Notes: generated by a model from the letters alone, not told the origin. A stretch of DNA of 18,840 bases from Candidatus Uhrbacteria bacterium (GCA_009691315.1 SICT01000014.1:1-18840); one strand, 5' to 3'; shown: positions 8,225 through 15,344, numbered from the stretch's first letter. Numbers and translations: made by a program.

Positions 8225-9486
8225 AAGAGCGATTGATTGCTGGTCTTGATTTAGGAAGCGCTTTCATCCGCTTGGCCGTTGGCCAAGTATCTTTGGGTTC
8301 GGACAAGCGAGAATCTTTAAACATGATTGGCGCCGTGGAAGTTCCGTCTCAGGGGATTTCCAAAGGAGGGGTAAGTTCGCTCGAAGATGTTGTGAGTTCT
8401 ATTTCCGGGTGTCTTGAGCAAATGGAGCGGCAGATTGGCCTCCCGATAGATGAAGCCTATATTGGTTTGGGCGGGCCGTTCGTTCAAGTCCAGTTAGCCA
8501 AAGGTGTGATCGGCGTGTCGCGCGTAGATGGGGAAATCCGTGACGAAGATGTGCAACGCGTTCTTGAAACAACTCGTTCTGTCGTGAATCCAATCAATTA
8601 CGAAATTTTACATGTTTTGCCACGTACCTTTATTGTTGATGGTCAGGTGGGGGTCAAAGATCCCATTGGGATGCAGGGGATCAGACTGGAAGTCGAAGCC
8701 CACATTGTGCAAGGACTGGCTGCGCCGGTACGCAATATCACGAAGGCTGTTTTTCGAACCGGACTTGATGTGACGGAACTTGTGTTTACCGCTCTCGCCG
8801 CCGCAGAGATTGTGACCACCTCTCGTCAACGTGAGCTGGGCACTGCCGTCATCTGTATGGGTGCTGCGACGACTAGTCTCGTGGTGTATGAAGAGGGCGA
8901 ATTACTTCACGCCTCAGTTATTCCTATTGGTTCTGACCACATCACGTCAGATATCGCGATTGGCCTGCGCACGTCTCTGGAGGCCGCTGAACGCTTTAAA
9001 AAATCATTCGCCTGCGCGAATGCGGCGACTGTTCATAAAAGCGAAGAGATTGATCTGCGAGATCTCGGAGCCGAACAGAGCGAAATTGTTTCCGCCCGTT
9101 TTGTCTCTGACATTGCGCAAGCACGTGTAGAAGAAATTTTTGAACGCGTAGAAAAAGAATTGAAAAAAATTGAACGTAGCGGGATGCTTCCGGCTGGCGT
9201 CATTTTAACCGGCGGGGGAGTGAAGCTTCGAGGGATTGCAGATGTGGCCAAAGAGATGTTGCGTTTGCCCGTTTCACTCGGTTCAGCCGCCAATGTCCCA
9301 ACTCCTCTCATTGAGATCGTCCAAGATCCAGGATTTTCAACCGCTATTGGTTTGGTGCACTGGGGTTATGAAAATGAACGTCTTGGCCGGACTCCGACCG
9401 GAGGACGTGCTTCCAAAAATGGAGGAGATTTTATGAAAAAATTTAGTTCGCCTTTGAAAAAACTTTTTAAATCTTTTATTCCGTAA
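8221..9486 (+). CDS. ftsA: Cell division protein FtsA
   Basis: A 421-residue actin-like ATPase that tethers FtsZ filaments to the membrane. The N-terminal phosphate-1 loop GLDLGSAFIRLAVG is at about residues 8-21. A subdomain-1C region follows (VEVPSQGISKGGVSSLEDV), then a phosphate-2-like AVICMGAATTSLVVY. The adenosine-binding loop GVILTGGGVKLRGI is at about residues 325-338. The last 17 residues (MKKFSSPLKKLFKSFIP) form the expected amphipathic membrane-targeting helix. The start overlaps dgkA by ATGA; ATTTTCT precedes the ATG and there is no Shine-Dalgarno. ftsZ is not adjacent: a coiled-coil gene and a radical SAM gene lie between them. Confidence 0.97.
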   Translation: MKERLIAGLDLGSAFIRLAVGQVSLGSDKRESLNMIGAVEVPSQGISKGGVSSLEDVVSSISGCLEQMERQIGLPIDEAYIGLGGPFVQVQLAKGVIGVSRVDGEIRDEDVQRVLETTRSVVNPINYEILHVLPRTFIVDGQVGVKDPIGMQGIRLEVEAHIVQGLAAPVRNITKAVFRTGLDVTELVFTALAAAEIVTTSRQRELGTAVICMGAATTSLVVYEEGELLHASVIPIGSDHITSDIAIGLRTSLEAAERFKKSFACANAATVHKSEEIDLRDLGAEQSEIVSARFVSDIAQARVEEIFERVEKELKKIERSGMLPAGVILTGGGVKLRGIADVAKEMLRLPVSLGSAANVPTPLIEIVQDPGFSTAIGLVHWGYENERLGRTPTGGRASKNGGDFMKKFSSPLKKLFKSFIP

Positions 9487-9497
9487 ATTATTGTTCG

Positions 9498-9554
9498 TTA
9501 TCCACAGTTTTAGGTATTGACAAACGATTTTTTGTGAAATGATGGAAGTATAAA
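9498..9554 (+). promoter_or_regulatory. Candidate promoter region with an exact DnaA-box sequence
   Basis: In the 87-bp gap after ftsA, TTATCCACA (9498-9506) matches the bacterial DnaA-box consensus exactly. A perfect -35 hexamer TTGACA lies at 9517-9522. The best -10-like string TATAAA (9549-9554) is 26 bp further on, too far for a standard sigma-70 promoter, and nothing good sits at 17 bp. Either half may be coincidence. Confidence 0.3.
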
Positions 9555-9573
9555 TTTTAAGGATTCGAATCTT

Positions 9574-9876
9574 ATGTCTACCCATGAACCGACCAATGGT
9601 GAAATTTTAGAGGTGTTAAATAAACACGGTAAAATTTTGGAAAACTTACATAGCCAAGTGTCAGATTTGCAAGCTCATACTTATCGAACAGACGTAAAGT
9701 TTGATATCTTGAATCGGACCATTGATGAGAAGGTTGAGGATGTTCTGGTTGCTATGAATAGATTTTCGACTGATACAGAGAAACAATTTAACCAGATCGA
9801 TCAGCGATTTAATCGATTAAAAAACAAAATCAGAAATACTGAATCAACAAAGGTTTCTCCATTAGGCCGGCGTTAG
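9574..9876 (+). CDS. Small coiled-coil protein, unknown function
   Basis: A 100-residue, charged, Cys-free protein with no membrane segment. Residues about 8-85 show heptad-like spacing of hydrophobics (ILEVLNKHGKILENLHSQV, then FDILNRTIDEKVEDVL and QFNQIDQRFNRLKNKI), suggesting a long two-helix coiled coil. The start is supported by a TAAGGA string at 9558-9563, though its spacing to the ATG is long at 10 nt. Base composition is AT-rich like its neighbours, unlike the radical SAM gene that follows. Its position between ftsA and ftsZ makes a division-related role conceivable, but nothing in the sequence proves it; similar short coiled-coil proteins are common and unassigned. Confidence 0.75.
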   Translation: MSTHEPTNGEILEVLNKHGKILENLHSQVSDLQAHTYRTDVKFDILNRTIDEKVEDVLVAMNRFSTDTEKQFNQIDQRFNRLKNKIRNTESTKVSPLGRR

Positions 9877-9881
9877 TGACG

Positions 9882-9939
9882 TTGATTTTTTAAACAATTC
9901 GTGTTAAATGAATTCTGGGAATAATAATTTTCCCGGAGG
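9882..9939 (+). promoter_or_regulatory. Candidate promoter and SD-embedding hairpin for the radical SAM gene
   Basis: TTGATT (9882-9887) and TTAAAT (9904-9909) are 16 bp apart and could be a sigma-70 promoter. Downstream, CTGGGAA (9915-9921) can pair with TTCCCGG (9930-9936), a 7-bp stem with one G-T pair and an 8-nt AT loop. The stem takes in the first two G of the strong Shine-Dalgarno GGAGG (9935-9939), which is 6 nt before the ATG. Confidence 0.4.
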
Positions 9940-9945
9940 TTTGTC

Positions 9946-11382
9946 ATGAGAGCAAAAGAAGAGGCTCTCTCGCGAGCCTCGCACGCCCTTTCACAGCTCG
10001 GTCTTCCGCATCGACTCCATGAGTTCAACGCTTACGGTCTTCGGATCAAGCGTTCGCTTTTCGGTGGCAGCCACTCAGTGGTCACCTACCCGCCGCTGGA
10101 TTCGTTGCTGCCCATGACCCAGGTTGCTTTCGTTCCACCGCTTCGGTTCGGAAACAGGGTAAATTTGTATGTGCACATCGCGTTTTGCGAAACGCAGTGC
10201 ACGTTCTGTCACTACGCGGTCAAGCACTATCGAGGAGCATCACACAGTTCAACCAGTAAGGTTGACTTTGTGGAGCGTTATCTCGAAGCGCTTCGGCGAG
10301 AGATGGAAGTCTGGGGCGCATTGCTTCGTGAGTCGGGGAGTGTTGTCGCTTCGATCTATATCGGCGGCGGCACCCCGCTCGTCCTCGAGCAAGCACGGCT
10401 CGAACAGCTCTTGGCTGATCTGCGCCGTGAATTTACGGTCGCCGAAAATGCTGAGATTTGTTTCGAAGGGAGCCCGCTCACCATTGTGGCCAATGATGGC
10501 GCGGAAAAGTTGCGATGGCTCGCGCAGGCGGGCATCACGCGCTTCAGCTTTGGCATTCAGTCGTTCGACGATCTGGTGCTTAAGTATGCGGCTCGCGGCT
10601 ATAAGAGCGACATTGCTTTTCGGGCATGCGAAATCGTGGCCAAAATTTTCCAGAACTGGAATCTCGATCTGATCCAGGGACTCTATCAGGGATCAATCGA
10701 TGAAGTCTGGAAAAATCTGGAAGCCCTCCAGACGATTCGACCTCCGCACATTACCTGGTATCACGGTCGATTCGGAGATCGGCCGCAAGGAGAGTGGCTC
10801 AAGCTGGCCGCGCTACGTGCCGGGTTTGAACAGGAGCGGGATACGCTTTTTGGTCGCATGCTCATCTGGCAACAATTGGGTGAGATGGGGTATGACCAGA
10901 TCGACGGTAACCGCTTCATCAGCGATCGTCGTTTCATCGATCCGTTCAAGCAGATCCGAACCTCGGTGAGCCATGATCTTCTGGGGCTCGGGGCCTCGGC
11001 CTATTCGCACTCGGCTGACTGGTTTGTCCGCAACACGCTGGATGTCGGTGAGTACATCGACCGCGTGATGAGTGGACGCCTTCCCTTCACGCGCAGACGC
11101 GAGCTGTCATCTGAAGAAAAACTCGCAGCTTCCTACGTCATCGATTTGCGTACCGAACGTTGGGAAAATGCTCAGTCGGACCAGATCTATGGAGTTCATC
11201 CAACAATCCTCGAGCACTATGAGAATCTCGTCCGAGAGTCGCTTGGGCTCGGGTTACTTGAGGAGATTCCGTTGGATGGGGGACGAGGGTTGCGTCTGTC
11301 ACTTCTTGGCCGGTTGCTCGAAGACGAAGTTCTGTCGCTTTTTTACAGTCCATCCGTTCAACAATCTTTGCGGCAATTCTGA
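9946..11382 (+). CDS. HemN/HemW-family radical SAM protein, substrate unknown
   Basis: A 478-residue protein. The radical SAM cluster motif CETQCTFC uses Cys81, Cys85 and Cys88, within NLYVHIAFCETQCTFCHY. The SAM-binding GGGTP is at residues 140-144. FSFGIQSFDD, LDLIQGL and LLGLGASAYS are further HemN-family landmarks, and the last 100 residues look like a HemN C-terminal domain. A fourth Cys right after the cluster (CxxxCxxCxC), typical of true coproporphyrinogen dehydrogenase HemN, is replaced by Tyr90, so it is closer to HemW-like or other HemN relatives. An N-terminal extension of about 75 residues precedes the barrel. By eye the gene is clearly more GC-rich and uses CTC, TCG and GGC far more than its neighbours. 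It also has the only consensus SD (GGAGG, 6 nt spacing) and its own terminator, which suggests horizontal acquisition between ftsA and ftsZ. Confidence 0.9.
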   Translation: MRAKEEALSRASHALSQLGLPHRLHEFNAYGLRIKRSLFGGSHSVVTYPPLDSLLPMTQVAFVPPLRFGNRVNLYVHIAFCETQCTFCHYAVKHYRGASHSSTSKVDFVERYLEALRREMEVWGALLRESGSVVASIYIGGGTPLVLEQARLEQLLADLRREFTVAENAEICFEGSPLTIVANDGAEKLRWLAQAGITRFSFGIQSFDDLVLKYAARGYKSDIAFRACEIVAKIFQNWNLDLIQGLYQGSIDEVWKNLEALQTIRPPHITWYHGRFGDRPQGEWLKLAALRAGFEQERDTLFGRMLIWQQLGEMGYDQIDGNRFISDRRFIDPFKQIRTSVSHDLLGLGASAYSHSADWFVRNTLDVGEYIDRVMSGRLPFTRRRELSSEEKLAASYVIDLRTERWENAQSDQIYGVHPTILEHYENLVRESLGLGLLEEIPLDGGRGLRLSLLGRLLEDEVLSLFYSPSVQQSLRQF

Positions 11383-11403
11383 ACTCAGAAATGCCGTTTT
11401 TTT
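11371..11403 (+). terminator. Rho-independent terminator of the radical SAM gene
   Basis: CGGCA-A-TTCTG, loop AACT, CAGAA-A-TGCCG: two 5-bp stems separated by a single A/A mismatch, followed by seven T. The hairpin includes the stop codon of the radical SAM gene (11380-11382), so the gene ends inside its own terminator. Confidence 0.85.
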
Positions 11404-11420
11404 ATTTCCCTTCACCCACC

Positions 11421-11456
11421 CCTTGACATCCCCCTTGATCTTTTCCTTGACCGTGA
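11421..11456 (+). repeat. Three CCTTGA direct repeats with 12-bp period
   Basis: CCTTGA starts at 11421, 11433 and 11445, exactly 12 bp apart, in a C/T-rich stretch between the radical SAM terminator and the ftsZ leader. It could be a protein-binding array or chance in low-complexity sequence. Confidence 0.5.
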
Positions 11457-11468
11457 TCTCCTAGATGA

Positions 11469-11558
11469 GTATTCTAGAAAATACAAAGGTTAATGAACCA
11501 TTTTTGTGTGTAAAAAATAAATAACGAATACAAATTGTATTCACTTGAAATCTTTAAT
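11469..11558 (+). promoter_or_regulatory. ftsZ leader with a 17-bp palindrome and related half-sites
   Basis: GAATACAA-A-TTGTATTC (11526-11542) is a perfect inverted repeat with 8-bp arms, ending 27 bp before the ftsZ ATG. A weaker dyad upstream, GTATT-CTAGAA-AATAC (11469-11484), shares its half-site, and AATACAAA occurs in both (11480 and 11527). TTTAAT (11553-11558), 11 nt before the ATG, is a possible -10, with no good -35 seen. The layout suits an operator next to the ftsZ promoter. Confidence 0.5.
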
Positions 11559-11569
11559 GAACACTTTTT

Positions 11570-12859
11570 ATGCCAGAGATTAAACCGGACATCGAAACAT
11601 TTGCGAAGATCAAAGTGATTGGTGTTGGCGGCGGAGGCAATGCTTCGGTCAATCGTATGATCGCATCAAAAATTCGTGGCGTAGAATTTATTGCTATGAA
11701 TACGGATGTCCAGGCTTTGCATTATTCGCAGGCACCACACAAACTCCATTTAGGAAAAACCGTCACGCGTGGATTGGGCGCGGGAATGGATCCAGAAACG
11801 GGTTTGCGCGCGGCGGAAGAAAGTCAAAATGAAATTCGAGAATTATTAAAAGGGGCGGACATGGTTTTTATTACGTGTGGTTTAGGTGGGGGAACCGGAA
11901 CAGGGGCCAGTCCTTTTATTGCGAGTATTGCAAAAGAGATGGGTGCGCTCACGGTCGCGGTTGTGACCAAGCCTTTTGCTTTTGAAGGCGCTCAGCGCAA
12001 AGCGATCGCCGAAGGTGGATACGAAAAACTTGCCAGTCAGGTCGATACGGTTATTACCATTCCCAACGATCGTATTTTACAAATCATTGATCGCAAGACT
12101 TCTTTGCTTGATGCGTTTGAAATGGTGGATGACGTTTTACGCCAGGGTGTGCAAGGCATTTCCGAATTGATTACCGTCCCAGGTTTGATCAACGTAGACT
12201 TTGCGGATGTACGCGCCATTATGTTGGATCGAGGATCTGCCCTCATGGGTATTGGCCGCGGCCAAGGAGAAAATCGTGCGGCTGAGGCGGCGAAAGCGGC
12301 TATTGCCTCACCTCTTCTTGAAGTTTCGATTGAAGGTGCGAAAGGCATTCTCTTTACCATCACCGGTGGTTCGAATCTTGGTATGTATGAAGTGTCAGAA
12401 GCGGCCAAGGTTATTACGCAGTCAGCTGATCCGCAGGCCAAAGTTATTTTTGGTACCATCATCGATGAAAGTTTGAAGGACGAAGTACGCATCACCGTCA
12501 TCGCAACAGGATTTGATTCACGCGTCAATCTGCCAAAACAAAAAATAGGATTTGCGTCCGGTACGTTTGGCACACGCTCTGCACCGATGGAACCGATCGA
12601 AAAAATGTCTTTTCCGGTCTCACGTCCCACACCTCCTTCGGCAATGACGTCATCGGTTCCTGTTGAACTCTCTTCATCTGTTTTAGCAAGCATCCCTCAA
12701 CCGGCGATGCGTCAACCACATGTCTCACCTCCGCAATATGCGAGCGTGACCCCGCGTCCGGTGATGCCACCTCCGACACCTGTTGTTTCGGCAAAACCAT
12801 CGACCTCTTCTGAAGAAGATTTAGAAATTCCAGCTTTCATTCGTAAGAAAATGATGTAG
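11570..12859 (+). CDS. ftsZ: Cell division GTPase FtsZ
   Basis: A 429-residue tubulin-like GTPase that forms the cytokinetic ring. The N-terminal nucleotide loop IGVGGGGNASVNRM is at about residues 16-29. The tubulin signature GGGTGTG is at residues 106-112. Other family blocks are MNTDVQALHYS, FEGAQRKAIAEGG, IPNDRIL, DFADVRAIM and the T7-loop region after VPGLIN. After residue about 320 comes a Pro/Ser/Val-rich linker of 90 residues. The protein ends in the canonical C-terminal peptide (LEIPAFIRKKMM) that binds FtsA. No Shine-Dalgarno; CTTTTT precedes the ATG. nrdR begins 11 bp after the stop. Confidence 0.98.
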   Translation: MPEIKPDIETFAKIKVIGVGGGGNASVNRMIASKIRGVEFIAMNTDVQALHYSQAPHKLHLGKTVTRGLGAGMDPETGLRAAEESQNEIRELLKGADMVFITCGLGGGTGTGASPFIASIAKEMGALTVAVVTKPFAFEGAQRKAIAEGGYEKLASQVDTVITIPNDRILQIIDRKTSLLDAFEMVDDVLRQGVQGISELITVPGLINVDFADVRAIMLDRGSALMGIGRGQGENRAAEAAKAAIASPLLEVSIEGAKGILFTITGGSNLGMYEVSEAAKVITQSADPQAKVIFGTIIDESLKDEVRITVIATGFDSRVNLPKQKIGFASGTFGTRSAPMEPIEKMSFPVSRPTPPSAMTSSVPVELSSSVLASIPQPAMRQPHVSPPQYASVTPRPVMPPPTPVVSAKPSTSSEEDLEIPAFIRKKMM

Positions 12860-12870
12860 AATGAATACCC
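12857..12870 (+). promoter_or_regulatory. -10-like box placed for a leaderless nrdR transcript
   Basis: TAGAAT (12857-12862) overlaps the ftsZ stop and sits 8 nt before the nrdR ATG, where transcription would begin at or next to the start codon. There is no Shine-Dalgarno and no clear -35. Confidence 0.35.
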
Positions 12871-13350
12871 ATGCATTGTCCGGTTTGTAATCATCCTGAG
12901 TCGCGCGTGGTTGACTCGCGTCTGTCTCCAGATGGGACTTCCACGAGGCGGCGGCGCGAGTGTGATCATTGTGAATATCGTTTTTCCACTCTTGAAGAAG
13001 TGGAGCTTTTGGATGTGACGGTCGTAAAGCGTGATGGTCGACGTGAAACGTATAGTCGGGAAAAAATGGAACGAGGATTGAAAAAATCTTTAGAAAAGCG
13101 TTCTTACACCGAAGCGGATTTCCGTACATTGGTTCACGAAATCGAGCGAGAAATTCAGCGTCATAAAGCCAGTGAATTGCGCAGCTCAGATGTGGGAGAG
13201 ATGGTGATGAATCGGTTGAAAGTTTTTGATAAAGTGGCTTATATTCGTTTTGCCTCTGTCTACCGTTCGTTTGAAGATGTAAAAACATTTCATGATGAAT
13301 TGGCCGGCTTACTCAAATCGCCACGCAAGAAGCGCCGCCGAAAATCTTAA
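12871..13350 (+). CDS. nrdR: Transcriptional repressor NrdR
   Basis: A 159-residue regulator of ribonucleotide reductase genes that senses ATP/dATP. The N-terminal zinc ribbon uses Cys3, Cys6, Cys31 and Cys34 (MHCPVC...ECDHC). It contains the conserved basic patch RRRREC and the linker YRFSTLEEVE. Residues about 46-136 form the ATP-cone (VTVVKRDGRRETYSREKM, VGEMVMNRLKVFDKVAYIRFASVYRSF). The length is typical. Its C-terminal tail is very basic (KSPRKKRRRKS). No ribonucleotide reductase gene and no obvious NrdR box is present in the window, so its targets are elsewhere. The gene sits between ftsZ and pyk. Confidence 0.97.
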   Translation: MHCPVCNHPESRVVDSRLSPDGTSTRRRRECDHCEYRFSTLEEVELLDVTVVKRDGRRETYSREKMERGLKKSLEKRSYTEADFRTLVHEIEREIQRHKASELRSSDVGEMVMNRLKVFDKVAYIRFASVYRSFEDVKTFHDELAGLLKSPRKKRRRKS

Positions 13351-13357
13351 ATTCGTG

Positions 13358-13371
13358 TATACTGCATGCGC
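13358..13371 (+). promoter_or_regulatory. -10-like box placed for a leaderless pyk transcript
   Basis: TATACT (13358-13363) is 8 nt before the ATG at 13372, the same distance as the box before nrdR. It argues for 13372 rather than 13366 as the start of pyk. No -35 or Shine-Dalgarno is evident. Confidence 0.4.
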
Positions 13372-14769
13372 ATGATAAAGCGTACAAAAATTGTTTGCAC
13401 CATTGGTCCAGCTTCGCACACAGAAGAGCAGTTAGCCGCTCTTGTGGAGGCCGGGATGAATGTTTGTCGGCTCAATTTTTCGCATGGCACACACGAAGAT
13501 CACGCGGAGCTCATTCGCATGATCCGGTCGGTCGCGGAAAAAACCGGCGAGCCGTTGACCATTTTACAAGATTTGCAAGGCCCAAAAATTCGCGTCGCAG
13601 AATTGCCAGCCGATGGAGTTCAGCTCGAGGCCGGAAAAGAAGTTGTGTTTACGACAGGTATAGCGACCTTACCCAAGATTGGCGTCACCTATCCCAATCT
13701 TCATAAAGATGTGAAAGCCGGGGAGCGATTGTTGTTGGATGACGGACTCTTGTCCGTCAACGTTTTGCGCGTAGAAGGTCAAGATGTGGTGTGTCAGGTG
13801 ATTGATGGGGGAAGACTGACCTCGCACAAAGGATTGAATTTACCGGAAACGAAAACATCTATCTCAGCGCTTTCAGATAAAGATCGTGATGATGTGAAAT
13901 TTGGTGTTGAGCAGCAGGTGGATTGGATCGCGTTATCATTTGTTCGCTCTGCCCAGGATATTAAAGATTTGCGTGGGTTGATTGGCGAAGCACCGATTCG
14001 GCTGATGGCCAAGATCGAGAAACCAGAGGCGGTTGAACACATGGACGAGATTATTGCAGAAGTTGATGGCATTATGGTGGCACGTGGGGATTTAGGAATC
14101 GAGATTCCTGCGGAAAAAGTTCCCGTCATTCAAAAAATACTGATTGAAAAATGTTTACGCGCGGCAAAGCCCGTGATTGTCGCAACGCAAATGTTAGATT
14201 CGATGATCCGCAATCCGCGTGCGACAAGAGCAGAAGTTTCTGATATTGCGAATGCGGTTATTGATCATACGGATGCGACCATGCTGTCTGGCGAAACGGC
14301 AAGCGGCGCACATCCGCTGGAAGCGGTGCAGATCATGAGTGCAACGATTCGTGAGGCGGAAGCGAGTCGCTATGATGATCTCGAAGCAAAAGCCGATCCA
14401 GAAAATGTTACGGAAGAAGAGAGGCTAACCAATCTCGCGGCGATGCTCGCCAAACCCAGCGGCGCCAAAGCAATCCTCGTCGCCACGATGACAGGACAAG
14501 CCGCGCGTCTCGTCAGTCGCTATCGTCCAGAGCTTCCTATTTTTGCTGCGGTGCCAAATGAACGCGTGCGTCATCAATTAAATTTATCGTGGGGAGTGCA
14601 CGCGTTTGTCATACCAACCTGTCAGACGCTCGCCGAACTTTTGCAGGCTGCGTGCACGCAAGTCATGCAACAAGGATTTTTACAAACAGGGGATGAGGTG
14701 ATTCTCGTCGCCGGTGAACCGCTTGGCGAATCGGGACATGTGAATTTGGTGGAGGTGAGGAAGGTTTAA
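13372..14769 (+). CDS. pyk: Pyruvate kinase
   Basis: A 465-residue protein (467 if the ATG at 13366 is used) that converts phosphoenolpyruvate and ADP to pyruvate and ATP, the last step of glycolysis. Family blocks are complete: KRTKIVCTIGPAS at the N-terminus, MNVCRLNFSHGTHEDH, the substrate/metal motif MAKIEKPEAVEHMDEI, IMVARGDLGIEIP, ATQMLDSMI and DHTDATMLSGETASG. The C-terminal regulatory-type domain is present (AKAILVATMTGQAARLVSRYRP) and ends in HVNLVEVRKV. In fermentative, reduced-genome bacteria this step is a key ATP source. It converges on the toxin gene with only 3 bp between stops and no clear terminator between them. Confidence 0.97.
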   Translation: MIKRTKIVCTIGPASHTEEQLAALVEAGMNVCRLNFSHGTHEDHAELIRMIRSVAEKTGEPLTILQDLQGPKIRVAELPADGVQLEAGKEVVFTTGIATLPKIGVTYPNLHKDVKAGERLLLDDGLLSVNVLRVEGQDVVCQVIDGGRLTSHKGLNLPETKTSISALSDKDRDDVKFGVEQQVDWIALSFVRSAQDIKDLRGLIGEAPIRLMAKIEKPEAVEHMDEIIAEVDGIMVARGDLGIEIPAEKVPVIQKILIEKCLRAAKPVIVATQMLDSMIRNPRATRAEVSDIANAVIDHTDATMLSGETASGAHPLEAVQIMSATIREAEASRYDDLEAKADPENVTEEERLTNLAAMLAKPSGAKAILVATMTGQAARLVSRYRPELPIFAAVPNERVRHQLNLSWGVHAFVIPTCQTLAELLQAACTQVMQQGFLQTGDEVILVAGEPLGESGHVNLVEVRKV

Positions 14770-14772
14770 GAT

Positions 14773-15045
14773 TTACAGATATTTATAAATATCGTGTTTG
14801 CCGATGGAGATAAAAAGGAGGTCTCCATTTTTTTGCCGTTCAAAAATGATGCGATAATTGCCGGTGAGAGAAATCGACCATAGTCCTGTGAGTTTTCCTT
14901 GTAAGGGATGAAGTCTGAGAGAAGGATGGAGGGGATTATTCCGAAAGATTTTTTCTTTTTCAATGGCCAATTCACGGATCTCTTGAGGTAATTTTTTCAA
15001 TTCTTTGATAAAATTTGCCGAATAGAAGATCTGTTTGACGTTCAT
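14773..15045 (-). CDS. RelE/ParE-superfamily toxin of a type II toxin-antitoxin pair
   Basis: A 90-residue basic protein with the RelE-fold pattern: FYSANFIKELKKLPQEIREL (helix pair), then LRLHPLQGKLTGLWSISL, the core strand NYRIIFE and the C-terminal IGKHDIYK. RelE-type toxins usually cleave mRNA on the ribosome; ParE-type relatives act on gyrase, and the sequence does not decide between them. Its ATG overlaps the antitoxin stop by ATGA, the usual antitoxin-first arrangement. Its 3' end meets the end of pyk. Confidence 0.88.
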   Translation of the reverse strand: MNVKQIFYSANFIKELKKLPQEIRELAIEKEKIFRNNPLHPSLRLHPLQGKLTGLWSISLTGNYRIIFERQKNGDLLFISIGKHDIYKYL

Positions 15046-15269
15046 AACAAATCAGCCATAGATCTTGCTTTGATGGCCTTGCCGGCTCGATATTCTTTGC
15101 GTGCTTCACGCACACGTTTAAGCAGTTCTGTATCTGACATGATGTCCTGATCTGTTTTTAAAAGATGATGGACATAGGCACTCATCGATCGATGGCCTTG
15201 TCTTTTGGCAATCGTTCGTATGCGTCTGACTTCTGTTGCGGGAAGAGAGATGCTTAACACCTGTCTCAT
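15042..15269 (-). CDS. Ribbon-helix-helix antitoxin (CopG/Arc type)
   Basis: The frame is open further upstream, but the ATG at 15269 is preferred, giving 75 residues: MRQVLSISLP begins the RHH beta strand, and no homologous-looking sequence precedes it. The strand is followed by the two helices (TEVRRIRTIAKRQG, SMSAYVHHLLK). The C-terminal half (TELLKRVREARKEYRAGK) should wrap the toxin. RHH antitoxins normally bind an operator in their own promoter and repress the pair; a matching inverted repeat is present upstream. No SD; TTATTTTT precedes the ATG. Confidence 0.87.
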   Translation of the reverse strand: MRQVLSISLPATEVRRIRTIAKRQGHRSMSAYVHHLLKTDQDIMSDTELLKRVREARKEYRAGKAIKARSMADLL

Positions 15270-15293
15270 AAAAATAATTGGGTGAATCTTTAT

Positions 15294-15322
15294 AAAATAA
15301 TTGTAATACAACCGTATGACAA
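15294..15322 (-). promoter_or_regulatory. Toxin-antitoxin promoter with operator in the spacer
   Basis: On the minus strand, TTGTCA (15322-15317) and TATTTT (15299-15294) are separated by exactly 17 bp. The inverted repeat TTGTA-A-TACAA (15301-15311) lies wholly within that spacer, where a bound RHH antitoxin would block RNA polymerase. The predicted leader is about 18 nt. Confidence 0.5.
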
Positions 15323-15344
15323 TGGTCAAGGAGGAACACTATAG

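Noticed and set aside
12037..12693. 218-codon open frame antisense to ftsZ
   Set aside because: It lies wholly inside ftsZ, encodes no recognisable motif, and the plus-strand product is certain.
14778..14793. 16-bp perfect palindrome GATATTTATAAATATC between pyk and the toxin
   Set aside because: It is the coding sequence for the DIYKY end of the toxin, is pure AT in the middle, and has no T tract to act as terminator.
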